This document shows positions 37,258 to 46,861 of a stretch of DNA of 64,000 bases, piece by piece; position 1 is the first letter of the stretch; every line of letters begins with the position of its first letter. The notes under the pieces were generated by a model that was given only the letters and a program-made list of their open reading frames with translations, was not told the DNA's origin and searched no databases. This DNA comes from Novosphingobium sp. EMRT-2 (lineage in GTDB: Bacteria > Pseudomonadota > Alphaproteobacteria > Sphingomonadales > Sphingomonadaceae): the NCBI RefSeq assembly GCF_005145025.1, contig NZ_CP039695.1, forward strand, positions 3,023,501 to 3,087,500, in the 5' to 3' direction. A program made the position numbers and the translations under genes.

Positions 37258-37343
37258 CCCACCCCCGACCCCTCCCGCAAGCGGGAGGGGAGTGAGACTT
37301 GCGCCGCCGCAGGCGGTGTTAGTCGCAGCGGAGTGGGCTTTCC
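37258..37343 (-). repeat. Palindromic repeat, family A (full copy)
   Basis: Contains the perfect hairpin CCCCTCCCGC-AA-GCGGGAGGGG (37269-37290) and a second block GCCGCCGCAGGCGGTGTTAG followed by TCGCAGCGGAGTGGGC. The second block is the reverse complement of the start of the copy at 32716, and the first matches the two units at 20062-20150. It fills most of the gap between the hypothetical gene at 37201 and the glnA terminator. Confidence 0.78.
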
Positions 37344-37372
37344 GCGCTCCGTCTTTGCAAGCGATACAATCG

Positions 37373-37409
37373 CCAAAACAAAAGGCGCCCGGACCGAAGT
37401 CCGGACGCC
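37373..37409 (-). terminator. Rho-independent terminator of glnA
   Basis: On the minus strand an 11-bp stem GGCGTCCGGAC / GTCCGGGCGCC (one T-G pair) with a TTCG tetraloop is followed by TTTTGTTTT. It lies 35 bp after the glnA stop. This is a textbook intrinsic terminator. Confidence 0.9.
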
Positions 37410-37443
37410 CCTTGGTGATCGTGTCCCTTGCGGGCGGCGCGGA

Positions 37444-38853
37444 TCAGGCGCTGTAGTACATGTCGAACTCGACGGCCGATGGCGTGGTTTCCCAGCGCAT
37501 CACTTCCGGCCACTTCAGTTCGATGTAGGCTTCGATCTGGTCCTTGGTGAACACGCCACCCTGGATCAGGAAGTCGTGGTCGGCGGTCAGCGCGTCCAGC
37601 GCTTCTCGCAGCGAACCGCAGACGGTCGGCACGGCGGCGAGTTCTTCCGGCGGCAGATCGTAGAGGTTCTTGTCCATGGCTTCGCCCGGGTGGATCTTGT
37701 TCTTGATCCCGTCGAGACCGGCCATGAGCAGCGCGGCGTAGCACAGGTAGGGGTTGGCCATCGCGTCGGGGAAGCGGAATTCCACGCGCTTGGCCTTGTC
37801 ACCGGCGCCATAGGGGATGCGGCACGAAGCCGAACGGTTGCGCGCCGAATAGGCGAGCAGCACGGGCGCTTCATAGCCCGGCACCAGGCGCTTGTAGCTG
37901 TTGGTGGTCGGGTTGGTGAAGGCGTTCAGCGCCTTGGCGTGCTTGATCACGCCGCCGATGAAATAGAGGCACATGTCCGACAGGCCGGCATAGCCGTTGC
38001 CGGCAAACAGGGGCTTGCCCGCGTCCCAGATCGAGATGTGGGTGTGCATGCCCGAGCCGTTGTCGGTCTTGATCGGCTTCGGCATGAACGTGGCGGTCTT
38101 GCCATAGGCGTGCGCGACCTGCTGCACCACGTACTTGTAAACCTGCATGCGGTCGGCGGTGGTCACGAGCGTGCCGAAGGTCAGGCCCAGTTCGTGCTGC
38201 GCCGAGGCCACTTCGTGGTGGTGCTTGTCGCAGGGCAGGCCCATCTCGATCATGGTCGAGACCATTTCGCCACGCACGTCGACCAGGCTGTCGACCGGGG
38301 CGACCGGGAAGTAGCCGCCCTTGGCGCGCGGACGGTGCGCCAGGTTGCCGCCTTCGTAGTCCTTGTTCGAGTTGGTCGGCAGTTCGATGTCGTCGATCGA
38401 GAAGCCGTTGCCGTTGTAGCCGTCGTAGAACTTCACGTCGTCGAACACGAAGAATTCGGCTTCCGGGCCGACATAGACGGTATCGCCGATGCCCGAGGAC
38501 TTGACGAAAGCTTCGGCGCGCTTCGCGGTTGAGCGCGGGTCGCGGGCATAGAGTTCGCCGGTCGAGGGTTCGACGATGTCGCAGACCAGGATCATCATCG
38601 GCGTCGCGCTGAACGGATCGATGTAAACCGCGTCGAGATCCGGCTTGAGGATCATGTCGGATTCGTTGATGGCCTTCCAGCCTTCGATCGACGAACCGTC
38701 GAACATCAGGCCGTCTTCGAGTTCGTCTTCACCCAGGACGGAAGCAACCATGGTCAGGTGCTGCCACTTGCCCTTGGGATCGGTGAAGCGGAGATCGACC
38801 CACTCGATTTCCTCGTCCTTGATACGGGCGAGGATGTCCTTTGCACTTGCCAT
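37444..38853 (-). CDS. glnA: Glutamine synthetase type I
   Basis: 469 residues, the standard GSI length. Active-site motifs are present: [30 protein letters not shown], the ATP site [20 protein letters not shown] and [15 protein letters not shown]. The adenylylation site NLYDLPPEE (Tyr near 397) shows it can be regulated by GlnE. It makes glutamine from glutamate, ammonia and ATP, the main ammonia-assimilation step. It is downstream of glnB (153 bp gap) with an intrinsic terminator after it. Confidence 0.97.
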   Translation of the reverse strand: MASAKDILARIKDEEIEWVDLRFTDPKGKWQHLTMVASVLGEDELEDGLMFDGSSIEGWKAINESDMILKPDLDAVYIDPFSATPMMILVCDIVEPSTGELYARDPRSTAKRAEAFVKSSGIGDTVYVGPEAEFFVFDDVKFYDGYNGNGFSIDDIELPTNSNKDYEGGNLAHRPRAKGGYFPVAPVDSLVDVRGEMVSTMIEMGLPCDKHHHEVASAQHELGLTFGTLVTTADRMQVYKYVVQQVAHAYGKTATFMPKPIKTDNGSGMHTHISIWDAGKPLFAGNGYAGLSDMCLYFIGGVIKHAKALNAFTNPTTNSYKRLVPGYEAPVLLAYSARNRSASCRIPYGAGDKAKRVEFRFPDAMANPYLCYAALLMAGLDGIKNKIHPGEAMDKNLYDLPPEELAAVPTVCGSLREALDALTADHDFLIQGGVFTKDQIEAYIELKWPEVMRWETTPSAVEFDMYYSA

Positions 38854-39006
38854 CGCTGGTCCTTCTTCTTGCCCCCCTCATCGGGGCATTCGGGGTGATA
38901 GTCTCTTGAAGGCCGACGGTCCCTGAGCCAGCCTTGCAAGAGGGAGCCCGCCCGCCCGGCTCCGTGGCGCCGGGCAGGCGGACAAACCTGTCATAAACCC
39001 GCCCTG

Positions 39007-39646
<640 letters not shown>

Positions 39647-40477
39647 TCAGGCCGAATAGGGCGGTCGGTGCAGTCCCTTTGGGCTGGCCGTGAAAATCTC
39701 GCAGCCATCCTCGGTGATGCCGATCGAATGTTCGAACTGCGCCGAAAGCGAACGGTCGCGCGTCACTGCCGTCCAGCCGTCGTCGAGAATCTTCACGCCC
39801 GGCTTGCCCAGGTTGATCATCGGCTCGATCGTGAAGAACATGCCCGGGCGCAGTTCGGGGCCGGTGCCGGCGCGGCCCGCGTGGACCACTTCCGGCGCAT
39901 CGTGGAACAGGCGGCCCAGCCCGTGCCCACAGAATTCGCGAACCACGCCATAGCGCTGCCGTTCGGCATGGGCCTGGATCGCCGCGCCGATATCGCCCAG
40001 CCGCGCGCCGGGCCTCGCGTGTTCGATGCCGATCATCAGGCATTCGTAGGTCACGTCCACCAGCCGCCGCGCCTTCAGCGGCACGTCGCCGACCAGGTAC
40101 ATGCGGCTGGAATCGCCGTGCCAGCCATCCAGCAGCGGGGTCACGTCGATATTGACGATATCGCCGTCCTTCAGCGGCTTGTCCGAAGGGATGCCGTGAC
40201 ACACGACATGGTTGATCGAGATGCAGCACGAATGCGCATAGCCGCGATAGCCCATCGTGGCGGGCACGGCGCCGGCGTCCAGCGTCATCTGCCGCACCAC
40301 GTCGTCCAGCGCAGCCGTGGTCACGCCGGGCTGGACCAGCGGAGCCAGCGCGTCGAGGATTTCGGCGGCAAGGCGGCCGGCCTTGCGCATGCCCTCGAAC
40401 CCGGCCGGGCCATGGAGCTTGATGGTCCCGTCGCGCGGGAGGACTTCGGTATCGTCTGCGATCACATACTGGGTCAT
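39647..40477 (-). CDS. map: Type I methionine aminopeptidase
   Basis: 276 residues. The five metal ligands are visible in order: VNIDVTPLLDGWHGDSSRMY (two Asp), EFCGHGLGRLFHDAP (His), FFTIEPMINLGKPG (Glu) and SAQFEHSIGITEDG (Glu); the substrate His is in SCCISINHVVCHGIPSD. It removes initiator methionine from new proteins. The N-terminal extension of about 15 residues before the fold is normal for alphaproteobacteria. Confidence 0.95.
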   Translation of the reverse strand: MTQYVIADDTEVLPRDGTIKLHGPAGFEGMRKAGRLAAEILDALAPLVQPGVTTAALDDVVRQMTLDAGAVPATMGYRGYAHSCCISINHVVCHGIPSDKPLKDGDIVNIDVTPLLDGWHGDSSRMYLVGDVPLKARRLVDVTYECLMIGIEHARPGARLGDIGAAIQAHAERQRYGVVREFCGHGLGRLFHDAPEVVHAGRAGTGPELRPGMFFTIEPMINLGKPGVKILDDGWTAVTRDRSLSAQFEHSIGITEDGCEIFTASPKGLHRPPYSA

Positions 40478-40514
40478 GCCGGCTATATAGCGCGTGTCCC
40501 GCGAAAATGCGAGA

Positions 40515-41369
40515 TCATCGCGTTCTGAATGCGGCGCGGTATTCCGGCTTCACCGCGGCAAGCACCGCGCTCGTCACCGGCACCGTTACTTCATACGATC
40601 CTTCGGCATAGGGGCCGGCATCGTATGGCGCCACCAGCACGCCGATGCTGTCGAACCCCTGCTTGCCGGCCGACCCCAGGATCACCGTCTCGCCCACCGG
40701 ATCGATGCAGGCGTCGAATTCGGAATCGCTGTTCGCGGGCACCGGTTCGCCACGCTTCTTCGCGCGCTGGCGATTCAGCTCGGCGCAGAACGGCTGGCGG
40801 ATCGCCTGCGACAGCGCGGCTTTCGAGGTGAACAGGTCTGCCACGCCACGGCGCTGACCGGCGGCCTTGTCCCACAAAACCGTGTCATAGACGTAGTTCG
40901 GGTGCGCGCCGCCCGAATAGCTGCCCACGATCGTCGACAGGCTCAGCCAGCCGGGCAGGTCGGTCACGACCTGCCAGTCGAGCGAAAGCGAATGGGCGTG
41001 GAAGGGATAGTTGTTCGCCTTGGCTTCCTTGCGGTCGTCGCTGGCTTCGTTGACCAGACCCTGCTTCTTCGCGATCAGGTCCTTGTCGAGCTGGTCGCGC
41101 AGCGCCGGGATCGCGCCGGCCGCCGCCGGATAGGCATAGTCGAACTCGTAGAGATCGTTGTTTTCCGAAACCTTGCGCGCCACGCCCGGCACCGGCTGGG
41201 GCGGGGCGGGCGGCGTCGGGGGAGCGGTCAGCGCGTGCGACTGGGATGCCGCCGCAGCCGGCTGCGTGGCCGGCGCCGGCTTGCTGCACGCGCCCGTCGC
41301 CAGCATCGCGCCGAACAGGACTGGGGCGATGGTCAGGGTCGTGATCGAAACGGCAACCGGGTGCTTCAT
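40515..41369 (-). CDS. DUF3298/DUF4163 family lipoprotein
   Basis: 284 residues. The N-terminus (MKHPVAVSITTLTIAPVLFG then ATGACSKP) looks like a lipoprotein signal with Cys at about 28, followed by an Ala/Pro-rich linker. The globular part starts YEFDYAYPAAAGAIPALRDQ (DUF4163) and continues with SGGAHPNYVYDTVLWDKAAG (DUF3298), the pair also found in RsiV and PdaC where it binds or processes peptidoglycan-related ligands. Function here is unknown. The start at 41369 is divergent from the M17 aminopeptidase gene, only 51 bp away. Confidence 0.8.
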   Translation of the reverse strand: MKHPVAVSITTLTIAPVLFGAMLATGACSKPAPATQPAAAASQSHALTAPPTPPAPPQPVPGVARKVSENNDLYEFDYAYPAAAGAIPALRDQLDKDLIAKKQGLVNEASDDRKEAKANNYPFHAHSLSLDWQVVTDLPGWLSLSTIVGSYSGGAHPNYVYDTVLWDKAAGQRRGVADLFTSKAALSQAIRQPFCAELNRQRAKKRGEPVPANSDSEFDACIDPVGETVILGSAGKQGFDSIGVLVAPYDAGPYAEGSYEVTVPVTSAVLAAVKPEYRAAFRTR

Positions 41370-41420
41370 CGCAATTTCCTCTCGCGCTTGCCGCACGGCT
41401 GCGGCAAGGTCCGCCGCAAC

Positions 41421-42827
41421 ATGAACGACCGCACGCCCTTGAACCAGCCCACATTGATCCAACCTGACCGGGGACAGGCCGCCACTGCACTCCACCTGGT
41501 CGACAAGGCGTCCTTCGCCGCATGGCAGAAGGCGCGCACTCCCGGCCAGCGCGCGATCCTGGCTGCGCAGAAGTTCGAAGGCGCGGCGGGGGACGTCGCG
41601 ATCCTGCCCGATGGCGATGGCTGGTTCGCGGCCGGCGGAGTCACCGATGGCGCCGCGCTCACCAGCTGGTGCCTGGCGAAACTTACCGAAACCCTGCCCG
41701 GCGGCACCTACCGGCTGGCCGAGGGGGAGGCCGGCAAGGCGCTGCACGGCTGGGTCACCGGTCAATACCGCTTCGACCGCTACCGCAAGGACGCCACGGG
41801 TGGCGAACCGCGCGTGCTGCTGACCAAGGATGCCAAGGCGATCGACCCGGCGCTGGCCGAAGCGGCCGCGGTCACCATGGTGCGCGATCTCGTCAACACG
41901 CCGGCCGAGGACATGGGGCCGGCGCAGCTGGAAGCCGAGGCGCGGGCGCTCGCCAAGGCGCATCACGCGCAGATCCACGTCTTCGCGGGCGATGTGCTGG
42001 AGCGCGATTACCCGATGGTCCACGCCGTCGGCCGCGCCGCCGCGCGCAGCCATGCCCCGCGCCTGATCGAACTGGTCTGGGGCGATCCCAAGCATCCGCG
42101 CGTCGCCGTGGTGGGCAAGGGCGTGTGCTTCGATTCAGGTGGGCTGGACATCAAGCCGTCCTCGGGCATGGCGCTGATGAAGAAGGACATGGGCGGAGCC
42201 GCGCACGCGCTGGCGCTGGCGGGCCTGGTCATGCAGGCAGGGCTGAAGATCAACCTGCATCTGCTTGTTCCGGCAGTGGAAAATGCGATTTCCGGCAATG
42301 CCTTCCGCCCCGGAGACATCCTTCGCACGCGGCAGGGGATGAGCGTGGAGATCACCAACACCGATGCGGAAGGGCGGCTGGTGCTGGGCGATGCGCTGGC
42401 GCGCGCCAGCGAGGACAAGCCCGAACTCGTGATCGATTTCGCCACGCTGACCGGCGCCGCCCGCGTCGCGCTGGGGCCGGACCTGCCCGCCATGTTCGCG
42501 CGGCAAGACGGCACCGCCGACGCCCTGCTGCGCGCCGGGCTGGAGCGCGACGATCCATGCTGGCGCCTGCCGCTGCACGACGGCTACCGCGAGTATCTGA
42601 AGTCCGACGTGGCCGACATCATGAACAGCCACGCCAACGGCTTCGCCGGGTCAAGCGTCGCCGCGCTGTTCCTCGACCGCTTCGTGGGCGAAGGGATAGA
42701 CTGGGTGCATTTCGATACCTTCGCTTGGCGTCCGGCGGCTAAGCCGGGGCGGCCCAAGGGGGGCGAGGCGCTGGGCCTGCGCGCGGCCTGGGGCCTGCTG
42801 CTCGACCGCTATGGCCAGCCGGCGTAG
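41421..42827 (+). CDS. Leucyl aminopeptidase family (M17) peptidase
   Basis: 468 residues. The M17 catalytic core is intact: VVGKGVCFDSGGLDIKPSSG (metal-binding Lys and Asp), KKDMGGAA, and the signature NTDAEGRLVLGDAL with the catalytic Arg. The N-terminal domain is the short, divergent type seen in alphaproteobacteria. It is a cytoplasmic di-zinc aminopeptidase. The ATG at 41421 excludes a long upstream frame that overlaps the DUF3298 gene. The SH3 protein and argC follow on the same strand. Confidence 0.9.
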   Translation: MNDRTPLNQPTLIQPDRGQAATALHLVDKASFAAWQKARTPGQRAILAAQKFEGAAGDVAILPDGDGWFAAGGVTDGAALTSWCLAKLTETLPGGTYRLAEGEAGKALHGWVTGQYRFDRYRKDATGGEPRVLLTKDAKAIDPALAEAAAVTMVRDLVNTPAEDMGPAQLEAEARALAKAHHAQIHVFAGDVLERDYPMVHAVGRAAARSHAPRLIELVWGDPKHPRVAVVGKGVCFDSGGLDIKPSSGMALMKKDMGGAAHALALAGLVMQAGLKINLHLLVPAVENAISGNAFRPGDILRTRQGMSVEITNTDAEGRLVLGDALARASEDKPELVIDFATLTGAARVALGPDLPAMFARQDGTADALLRAGLERDDPCWRLPLHDGYREYLKSDVADIMNSHANGFAGSSVAALFLDRFVGEGIDWVHFDTFAWRPAAKPGRPKGGEALGLRAAWGLLLDRYGQPA

Positions 42828-42921
42828 CGCGTCCGACGGACCGGAGCGGAAGGGCCAGCCCTTGAATGAGGGGGCCGGGCCGTATAAGCGCGCGCTTTTC
42901 CGCTTCCGGGGACATGCCGAA

Positions 42922-43299
42922 TTGACCATCGAGTCCGCCTTGATCGACCAGTCCGCCCTTTCGGGCGATGCCGTGCCCGCCGAACAGCTCGCGCTGTCAG
43001 GCCCGGTGCCGCGCCTGGAAGCGGACCATATCCCGGTGCGAGGCGATCTGGCGCACATCCGTCTGGCCGGAAAGGTTTTCGTGCCGCACTATTCGGTGCC
43101 GATGCCGCGCGTGATCGCGGCGGGCGGAACTGAGCTGCGCCGCGCCGGGCGTGACGATGCCGATGTCATGGCGGCGCTGGATGCGGGCACCGTGTTCAGC
43201 GTGCTCGACATGGCGGGCGGCTGGGCCTGGGGGCAGGTCGGCGTGGACGGGTTGGTCGGCTACGTGCCGCTGGCCGCGCTGGCGGAGCCGGGCGCGTGA
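42922..43299 (+). CDS. SH3-domain protein, apparently lacking its NlpC/P60 partner domain
   Basis: About 125 residues from a TTG at 42922 with GGGGA upstream; an ATG at 42811 overlapping the aminopeptidase gene would add 37 residues of low-complexity, basic sequence. The visible pattern LEADHIPVRGDLAHIRLAGK VFVP is split here as LEADHIPVRGDLAHIRLAGK and VFVPHYSVPMPRVIA; with GGWAWGQVGVDGLVGYVPLA it matches the N-terminal SH3 part of C40 (NlpC/P60) peptidases often found beside this aminopeptidase. The peptidase domain is absent: argC begins inside the stop codon (GTGA). Confidence 0.7.
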   Translation: MTIESALIDQSALSGDAVPAEQLALSGPVPRLEADHIPVRGDLAHIRLAGKVFVPHYSVPMPRVIAAGGTELRRAGRDDADVMAALDAGTVFSVLDMAGGWAWGQVGVDGLVGYVPLAALAEPGA

Positions 43300-44225
43300 C
43301 CACCTCCGTCTTCATCGATGGCGCCGCGGGCACGACCGGCCTCGAGATCGCCGACCGGCTGGCCGACCGGCCCGAATTCACCCTGATCGCGCTGGACGAG
43401 GCGCGCCGCAAGGACGATGCCGCGCGGGCCGAAGCGATCAACGCCGCCGATGTCGTGATCCTGTGCCTGCCCGATGACGCCGCGAAGGCGGCGGTGGCGA
43501 TGATTGCCAACGACCGCACCCGCGTGATCGACGCCTCCACCGCGCACCGCGTGGCCGAAGGGTGGACTTATGGCTTGCCCGAGATCGTCGGGCGCGAAGC
43601 GGTGGCGAACGCAAAGCGCATTTCCAATCCGGGCTGCTACCCCACTGGCTTCATCGCGCTGGTCGCGCCGCTGGTGCGCGCCGGCCTGCTGCCGGCGGCT
43701 TGGCCCTATAGTTGCAACGCAGTGTCCGGCTATTCGGGCGGCGGCAAGGCGCTGATCGCCCGGTTCGAACAGGACCGCGACATCGCCTGGCGCGGCTATG
43801 GCCTCACCTTCGGGCACAAGCACGTGCCGGAGATGCAGCAATACGCGCACCTCGCCATCGCGCCGCTGTTCAGCCCGGCGGTGGTGCCGGCGCATCGCGG
43901 CATGATCGTGGAAGTGCCGCTGCCGCTGTCGATCATCCCCGGCAACCCCGCACCCGACCTGCTGCGCGCGGCGCTGACCCAGTTCTACGCTGGCTCGCCC
44001 ATCATCACGGTGGCGCAGGAGCCGCCGGCCGACGGCGAACTGCTGATGCGCGGATCGATGGAGCCGTGGGACGGCCTGGAACTGCACGTCATCGCCAGCG
44101 CCGACGGCGCGCAGGCGCGGCTGGTGGCGCGGCTCGACAATCTCGGCAAGGGCGCCAGCGGCGCGGCGGTGCAAAGCCTCAACCTGATCGCCGGCATCGA
44201 CGAGACGGCGGGGCTGCGCCTGTAG
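43296..44225 (+). CDS. argC: N-acetyl-gamma-glutamyl-phosphate reductase (type 2)
   Basis: 309 residues, the short ArgC type. NADP-binding start VFIDGAAGTTGLEIADRLAD, catalytic Cys in RISNPGCYPTGFIALVAP and the His in LTFGHKHVPEMQQYAH. It reduces N-acetylglutamyl phosphate to the semialdehyde in arginine and ornithine synthesis, the biosynthetic counterpart of the ast catabolic genes at the left edge. The GTG start overlaps the SH3 gene stop by 4 bp. Confidence 0.93.
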   Translation: MTTSVFIDGAAGTTGLEIADRLADRPEFTLIALDEARRKDDAARAEAINAADVVILCLPDDAAKAAVAMIANDRTRVIDASTAHRVAEGWTYGLPEIVGREAVANAKRISNPGCYPTGFIALVAPLVRAGLLPAAWPYSCNAVSGYSGGGKALIARFEQDRDIAWRGYGLTFGHKHVPEMQQYAHLAIAPLFSPAVVPAHRGMIVEVPLPLSIIPGNPAPDLLRAALTQFYAGSPIITVAQEPPADGELLMRGSMEPWDGLELHVIASADGAQARLVARLDNLGKGASGAAVQSLNLIAGIDETAGLRL

Positions 44226-44253
44226 AGTCCAAGAGCTTCAACGCACGCACTTC

Positions 44254-44335
44254 GTCATTGCGACGGGCGCAGCCTCCGAAGCAATCCAGGGTAGCGTGCG
44301 CGGATCTGGATTGCTTCGCTGGCGCTCGCAATGAC
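44254..44335. repeat. Palindromic repeat, family B
   Basis: An interrupted palindrome: GTCATTGCGA (44254-) pairs with TCGCAATGAC (-44335), and CGAAGCAATCCAG pairs with CTGGATTGCTTCG, a perfect 13-bp inner stem. A related copy is at 46418-46500. It lies in the 214-bp gap between argC and the ferredoxin gene. Confidence 0.8.
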
Positions 44336-44382
44336 GAGACAAGGTGGCCCCCAACGTCCACCCAAACGTTGCCAGCTCCCCC

Positions 44383-44408
44383 GTCATCCCAGCTTGCGCT
44401 GGGATGAC
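44383..44408. repeat. 11-bp perfect hairpin with TTGC loop
   Basis: GTCATCCCAGC-TTGC-GCTGGGATGAC, 32 bp past the ferredoxin stop and just after the family B repeat. It is followed by a partial echo (GGGGATGACGGG). It may be a third repeat type and/or the end of the ferredoxin transcript; there is no T tract. Confidence 0.7.
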
Positions 44409-44439
44409 AGAGGCGGGGATGACGGGAAGGGCCTTGTGC

Positions 44440-44757
44440 TCAGTCTTCCGGCGCGATGGTGATCTTCAGGCCTTCCAGTTCGCCGGTGATCTGGATCTGG
44501 CAGGACAGGCGCGACTGGTCGTTGCGGTGGTCCGAGCTGTCGAGCAGGTCGTTCTCGTCTTCGCTCATCGGCGCGATCTTGCCGGCGAAGGCGGGGTCGA
44601 CATAGACGTGGCAAGTCGCGCACGAGCAGCAGCCGCCGCACAGCGCCAGCAGTTCGTCGAAACCGTTGTCGCGGATCGCTTCCATCACCGAAAGGCCGGC
44701 GTCGGCGTCCACGGTCTTTTCTTCACCAGCACGATTGACAACGACAATCTTGGGCAT
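44440..44757 (-). CDS. 2Fe-2S ferredoxin, adrenodoxin type
   Basis: 105 residues. Cluster ligands Cys40, Cys46, Cys49 ([19 protein letters not shown]) and Cys86 ([12 protein letters not shown]) follow the C-X5-C-X2-C-X36-C pattern of adrenodoxin/ISC ferredoxins; two further cysteines (43, 44) sit in the loop. It is probably an electron donor to a cytochrome P450, a ring-hydroxylating enzyme or Fe-S assembly; no partner is adjacent. It is a single gene, divergent from the DNA glycosylase. Confidence 0.9.
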   Translation of the reverse strand: MPKIVVVNRAGEEKTVDADAGLSVMEAIRDNGFDELLALCGGCCSCATCHVYVDPAFAGKIAPMSEDENDLLDSSDHRNDQSRLSCQIQITGELEGLKITIAPED

Positions 44758-44874
44758 CGCTTGCGTCTCCGTTCAGGGACGGAATCCGCCCCCCTGTTCC
44801 CGTTTGGAAGCGGCTGCTAATGAGTGCCCCCGGCTTTGGCAAGCCGGTCTGCGCGAAAGGATGGAGAGCGCCCG

Positions 44875-45492
44875 ATGGGTTTGACTGCCGATGCCATTGC
44901 CACCGGGCTCGATCACATCGCTGCGCGTTCGCCACGCATCGCCACCGCGCTCGGCCGCGTCGGCTATCCGGAGCCGCGCATCCGCGCCACCGGCTACCGC
45001 ACCTTGCTGCGCACCATCGTCGGCCAGCAGGTCAGCGTGTCGGCGGCGGCCTCGGTCTGGGCGAAGCTGGAGGCCTTGCTGGGCGATGACATGCCGCCGC
45101 ACGATCTGCTCGCCGCCGATTTCGACGCGCTGCGTGCCTGCGGCCTGTCGCGCCAGAAGCAGGGCTATGCCCGGTCGTTGTGCGAACTGGTGGTGTCCGG
45201 CGCGCTCGATCTCGAAAACCTGCCGGCGGATGACGAGGAAGCGATCGCCGAACTCGTGCGGATCAAGGGTATCGGCCGCTGGTCCGCCGAAATCTACCTG
45301 CTGTTCGCCGAAGGGCGCCCCGACATCTGGCCGGCGGGCGACCTCGCGGTGCAGGTGGGCCTGGGCAAGCTGCTGGGGCTGGAGGAGCGGCCCGACGAAA
45401 AAAGCACCCGCGCCCTGGCCGAGGACTGGCGCCCCCATCGCGGCGCGGCGGCGATCTTCACATGGCACTGCTACAACAACCCCGCGCTCTGA
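44875..45492 (+). CDS. DNA-3-methyladenine glycosylase 2 family (HhH-GPD)
   Basis: 205 residues from the ATG at 44875, which has GGAGAG about 8 bases upstream; a GTG at 44824 is unlikely. HhH-GPD core: RTIVGQQVSVSAAASVWAKL, the helix-hairpin-helix LVRIKGIGRWSAEIYLLFAE and the catalytic Asp in WPAGDLAVQVGL. It removes alkylated purines in base-excision repair. It lacks the N-terminal domain of E. coli AlkA, as in many short bacterial members. Confidence 0.88.
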   Translation: MGLTADAIATGLDHIAARSPRIATALGRVGYPEPRIRATGYRTLLRTIVGQQVSVSAAASVWAKLEALLGDDMPPHDLLAADFDALRACGLSRQKQGYARSLCELVVSGALDLENLPADDEEAIAELVRIKGIGRWSAEIYLLFAEGRPDIWPAGDLAVQVGLGKLLGLEERPDEKSTRALAEDWRPHRGAAAIFTWHCYNNPAL

Positions 45493-45585
45493 CCGCTCGC
45501 ATCTTGTAAGTTCGCCGCCGCTGTAGGATGAGTTGCGCATAACAACGCAATTTGAACGGCCAAATACGGAGGGGCTTGGGCATTC

Positions 45586-46389
45586 ATGGCACGCAAGGCA
45601 ATCTTCATCACCGGCGGCGCATCGGGCATCGGCCGCGCCGTGGCGCAGCGGTTCGGGCGCGAAGGCTGGTTCGTGGGTATCGCCGATATCAACGAGGCGG
45701 GCATGGCGGAAACCGCCGCGCTCCTGCCGTCGGGTGCCAGTTCGATCCACAAGCTCGACGTGCGCGATCGCGCTGCGTGGGATGCGGCGCTGGCCGATTT
45801 CGCGCGCGCCGCCGGGGGCGGTATCGACGTGGTGTTCAACAATGCCGGCATCCCCATCGGCGGGCAGCTCGCCGACCTGGGCGTGGACGAGGTCGAGCGC
45901 ACGCTCGACATCAATCTCAAGGGCGTGATCTTCGGGGCGCAGGCCGCCTATCCCTGGCTCAAGCGGAGCGCGCCGGGAAGCTGCCTGCTCAACACCGCCA
46001 GCGCGGCCGGCATCTATGGCACGCCCGGCGCCTCGGTCTATACCGCCACCAAGTTCGGAGTGCGCGGGCTGACCGAATCGCTCGATGCCGAATGGGCGCC
46101 CGACGGCATCGAGGTCCGCGATCTGATGCCCGGCTTCATCGATACGCCATTGCTCGATCACGCACCGAACCGGGCCTCGAACGAGGATATTCGCGGCCGT
46201 GTCAAGGAAGCCGGGCTGGAAATCACCCCGGTTTCGCAAGTGGCGGATGCGGCATGGTCGGCCATCCACGGCCAGACGCTGCATACCCTCGTCGGCCCCA
46301 CCGCGCGCAAGCTGGCCTTCGGCGCGCGCTGGCTGCCCGGCCGCGTGCGCAAGCAGGGCCGGGCGAGCCTGCGTCCGCTGGGGGGGTGA
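45586..46389 (+). CDS. SDR-family NAD(P)-dependent oxidoreductase
   Basis: 267 residues. Cofactor motif FITGGASGIGRAVAQRF, NNAGIPIGG, the active-site Tyr/Lys in SVYTATKFGVRGLTESLDAE and the catalytic Ser in LNTASAAGIYG. Classical SDR; substrate unknown. The C-terminal tail (ARKLAFGARWLPGRVRKQG) is basic. It is flanked by the glycosylase (94 bp) and a family B repeat and does not look like part of an operon. Confidence 0.87.
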   Translation: MARKAIFITGGASGIGRAVAQRFGREGWFVGIADINEAGMAETAALLPSGASSIHKLDVRDRAAWDAALADFARAAGGGIDVVFNNAGIPIGGQLADLGVDEVERTLDINLKGVIFGAQAAYPWLKRSAPGSCLLNTASAAGIYGTPGASVYTATKFGVRGLTESLDAEWAPDGIEVRDLMPGFIDTPLLDHAPNRASNEDIRGRVKEAGLEITPVSQVADAAWSAIHGQTLHTLVGPTARKLAFGARWLPGRVRKQGRASLRPLGG

Positions 46390-46417
46390 GTGATGCCTTG
46401 GGTTAAGCCCTGCCTTT

Positions 46418-46500
46418 CGTCGTTGCGAGCGTAGCGAAGCAATCCAGAGTCCCGCGTACCGCTCTGGATGGCCGCGGGGCTTCGCCCCTCGCCATGACGA
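46418..46500. repeat. Palindromic repeat, family B (second copy)
   Basis: Reads TCGTCGTTGCGAGCGTAGCG then AAGCAATCCAGAG, and on the far side CTCTGGAT and CGCCATGACGA. The left arm shares GCGAAGCAATCCAG with the copy at 44254; the right arm is partly replaced by a GGGGCTTCGCCCC hairpin. It lies in the 134-bp gap between the SDR and the pterin dehydratase, both of which end here. Confidence 0.75.
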
Positions 46501-46523
46501 TGCAAGGCGAGGGCGTCCGAATC

Positions 46524-46814
46524 CTAGACGAACGTCTCGATCATCGTCGCCAGCGCCACGTCGCGCGTGCTCAGGCCGCCGGCGTCGTGCGTGGTCAGCG
46601 TGATTTCCACGCGGTTGTACACGTTGAACCATTCGGGGTGGTGATCCGCCTTTTCGGCATGGATCGCCACGCGCGCCATGAAGCCGAAGGCTTGGGCGAA
46701 ATCGGCGAAGCGGAACGTCTTGACGATGGCGAGTCCGTCTTCGCGCAGCGCCCAGCCGGGCAGGCGGGCCAGGGCTTCGTCGCGTTCGGCGTCGGTCAGG
46801 CGGGCAATCGACAT
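46524..46814 (-). CDS. phhB: 4a-hydroxytetrahydrobiopterin dehydratase
   Basis: 96 residues, standard length. The catalytic signature [20 protein letters not shown] is complete, and [16 protein letters not shown] is conserved. It regenerates the pterin cofactor of aromatic amino acid hydroxylases such as PhhA, or serves as DCoH-like protein. No hydroxylase gene is adjacent. It is divergent from ccmA. Confidence 0.92.
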   Translation of the reverse strand: MSIARLTDAERDEALARLPGWALREDGLAIVKTFRFADFAQAFGFMARVAIHAEKADHHPEWFNVYNRVEITLTTHDAGGLSTRDVALATMIETFV

Positions 46815-46861
46815 CTGGCTCTCCTTGGCAGTTGCCGCGCTTTCCCCTATCGAGCCGGTCC

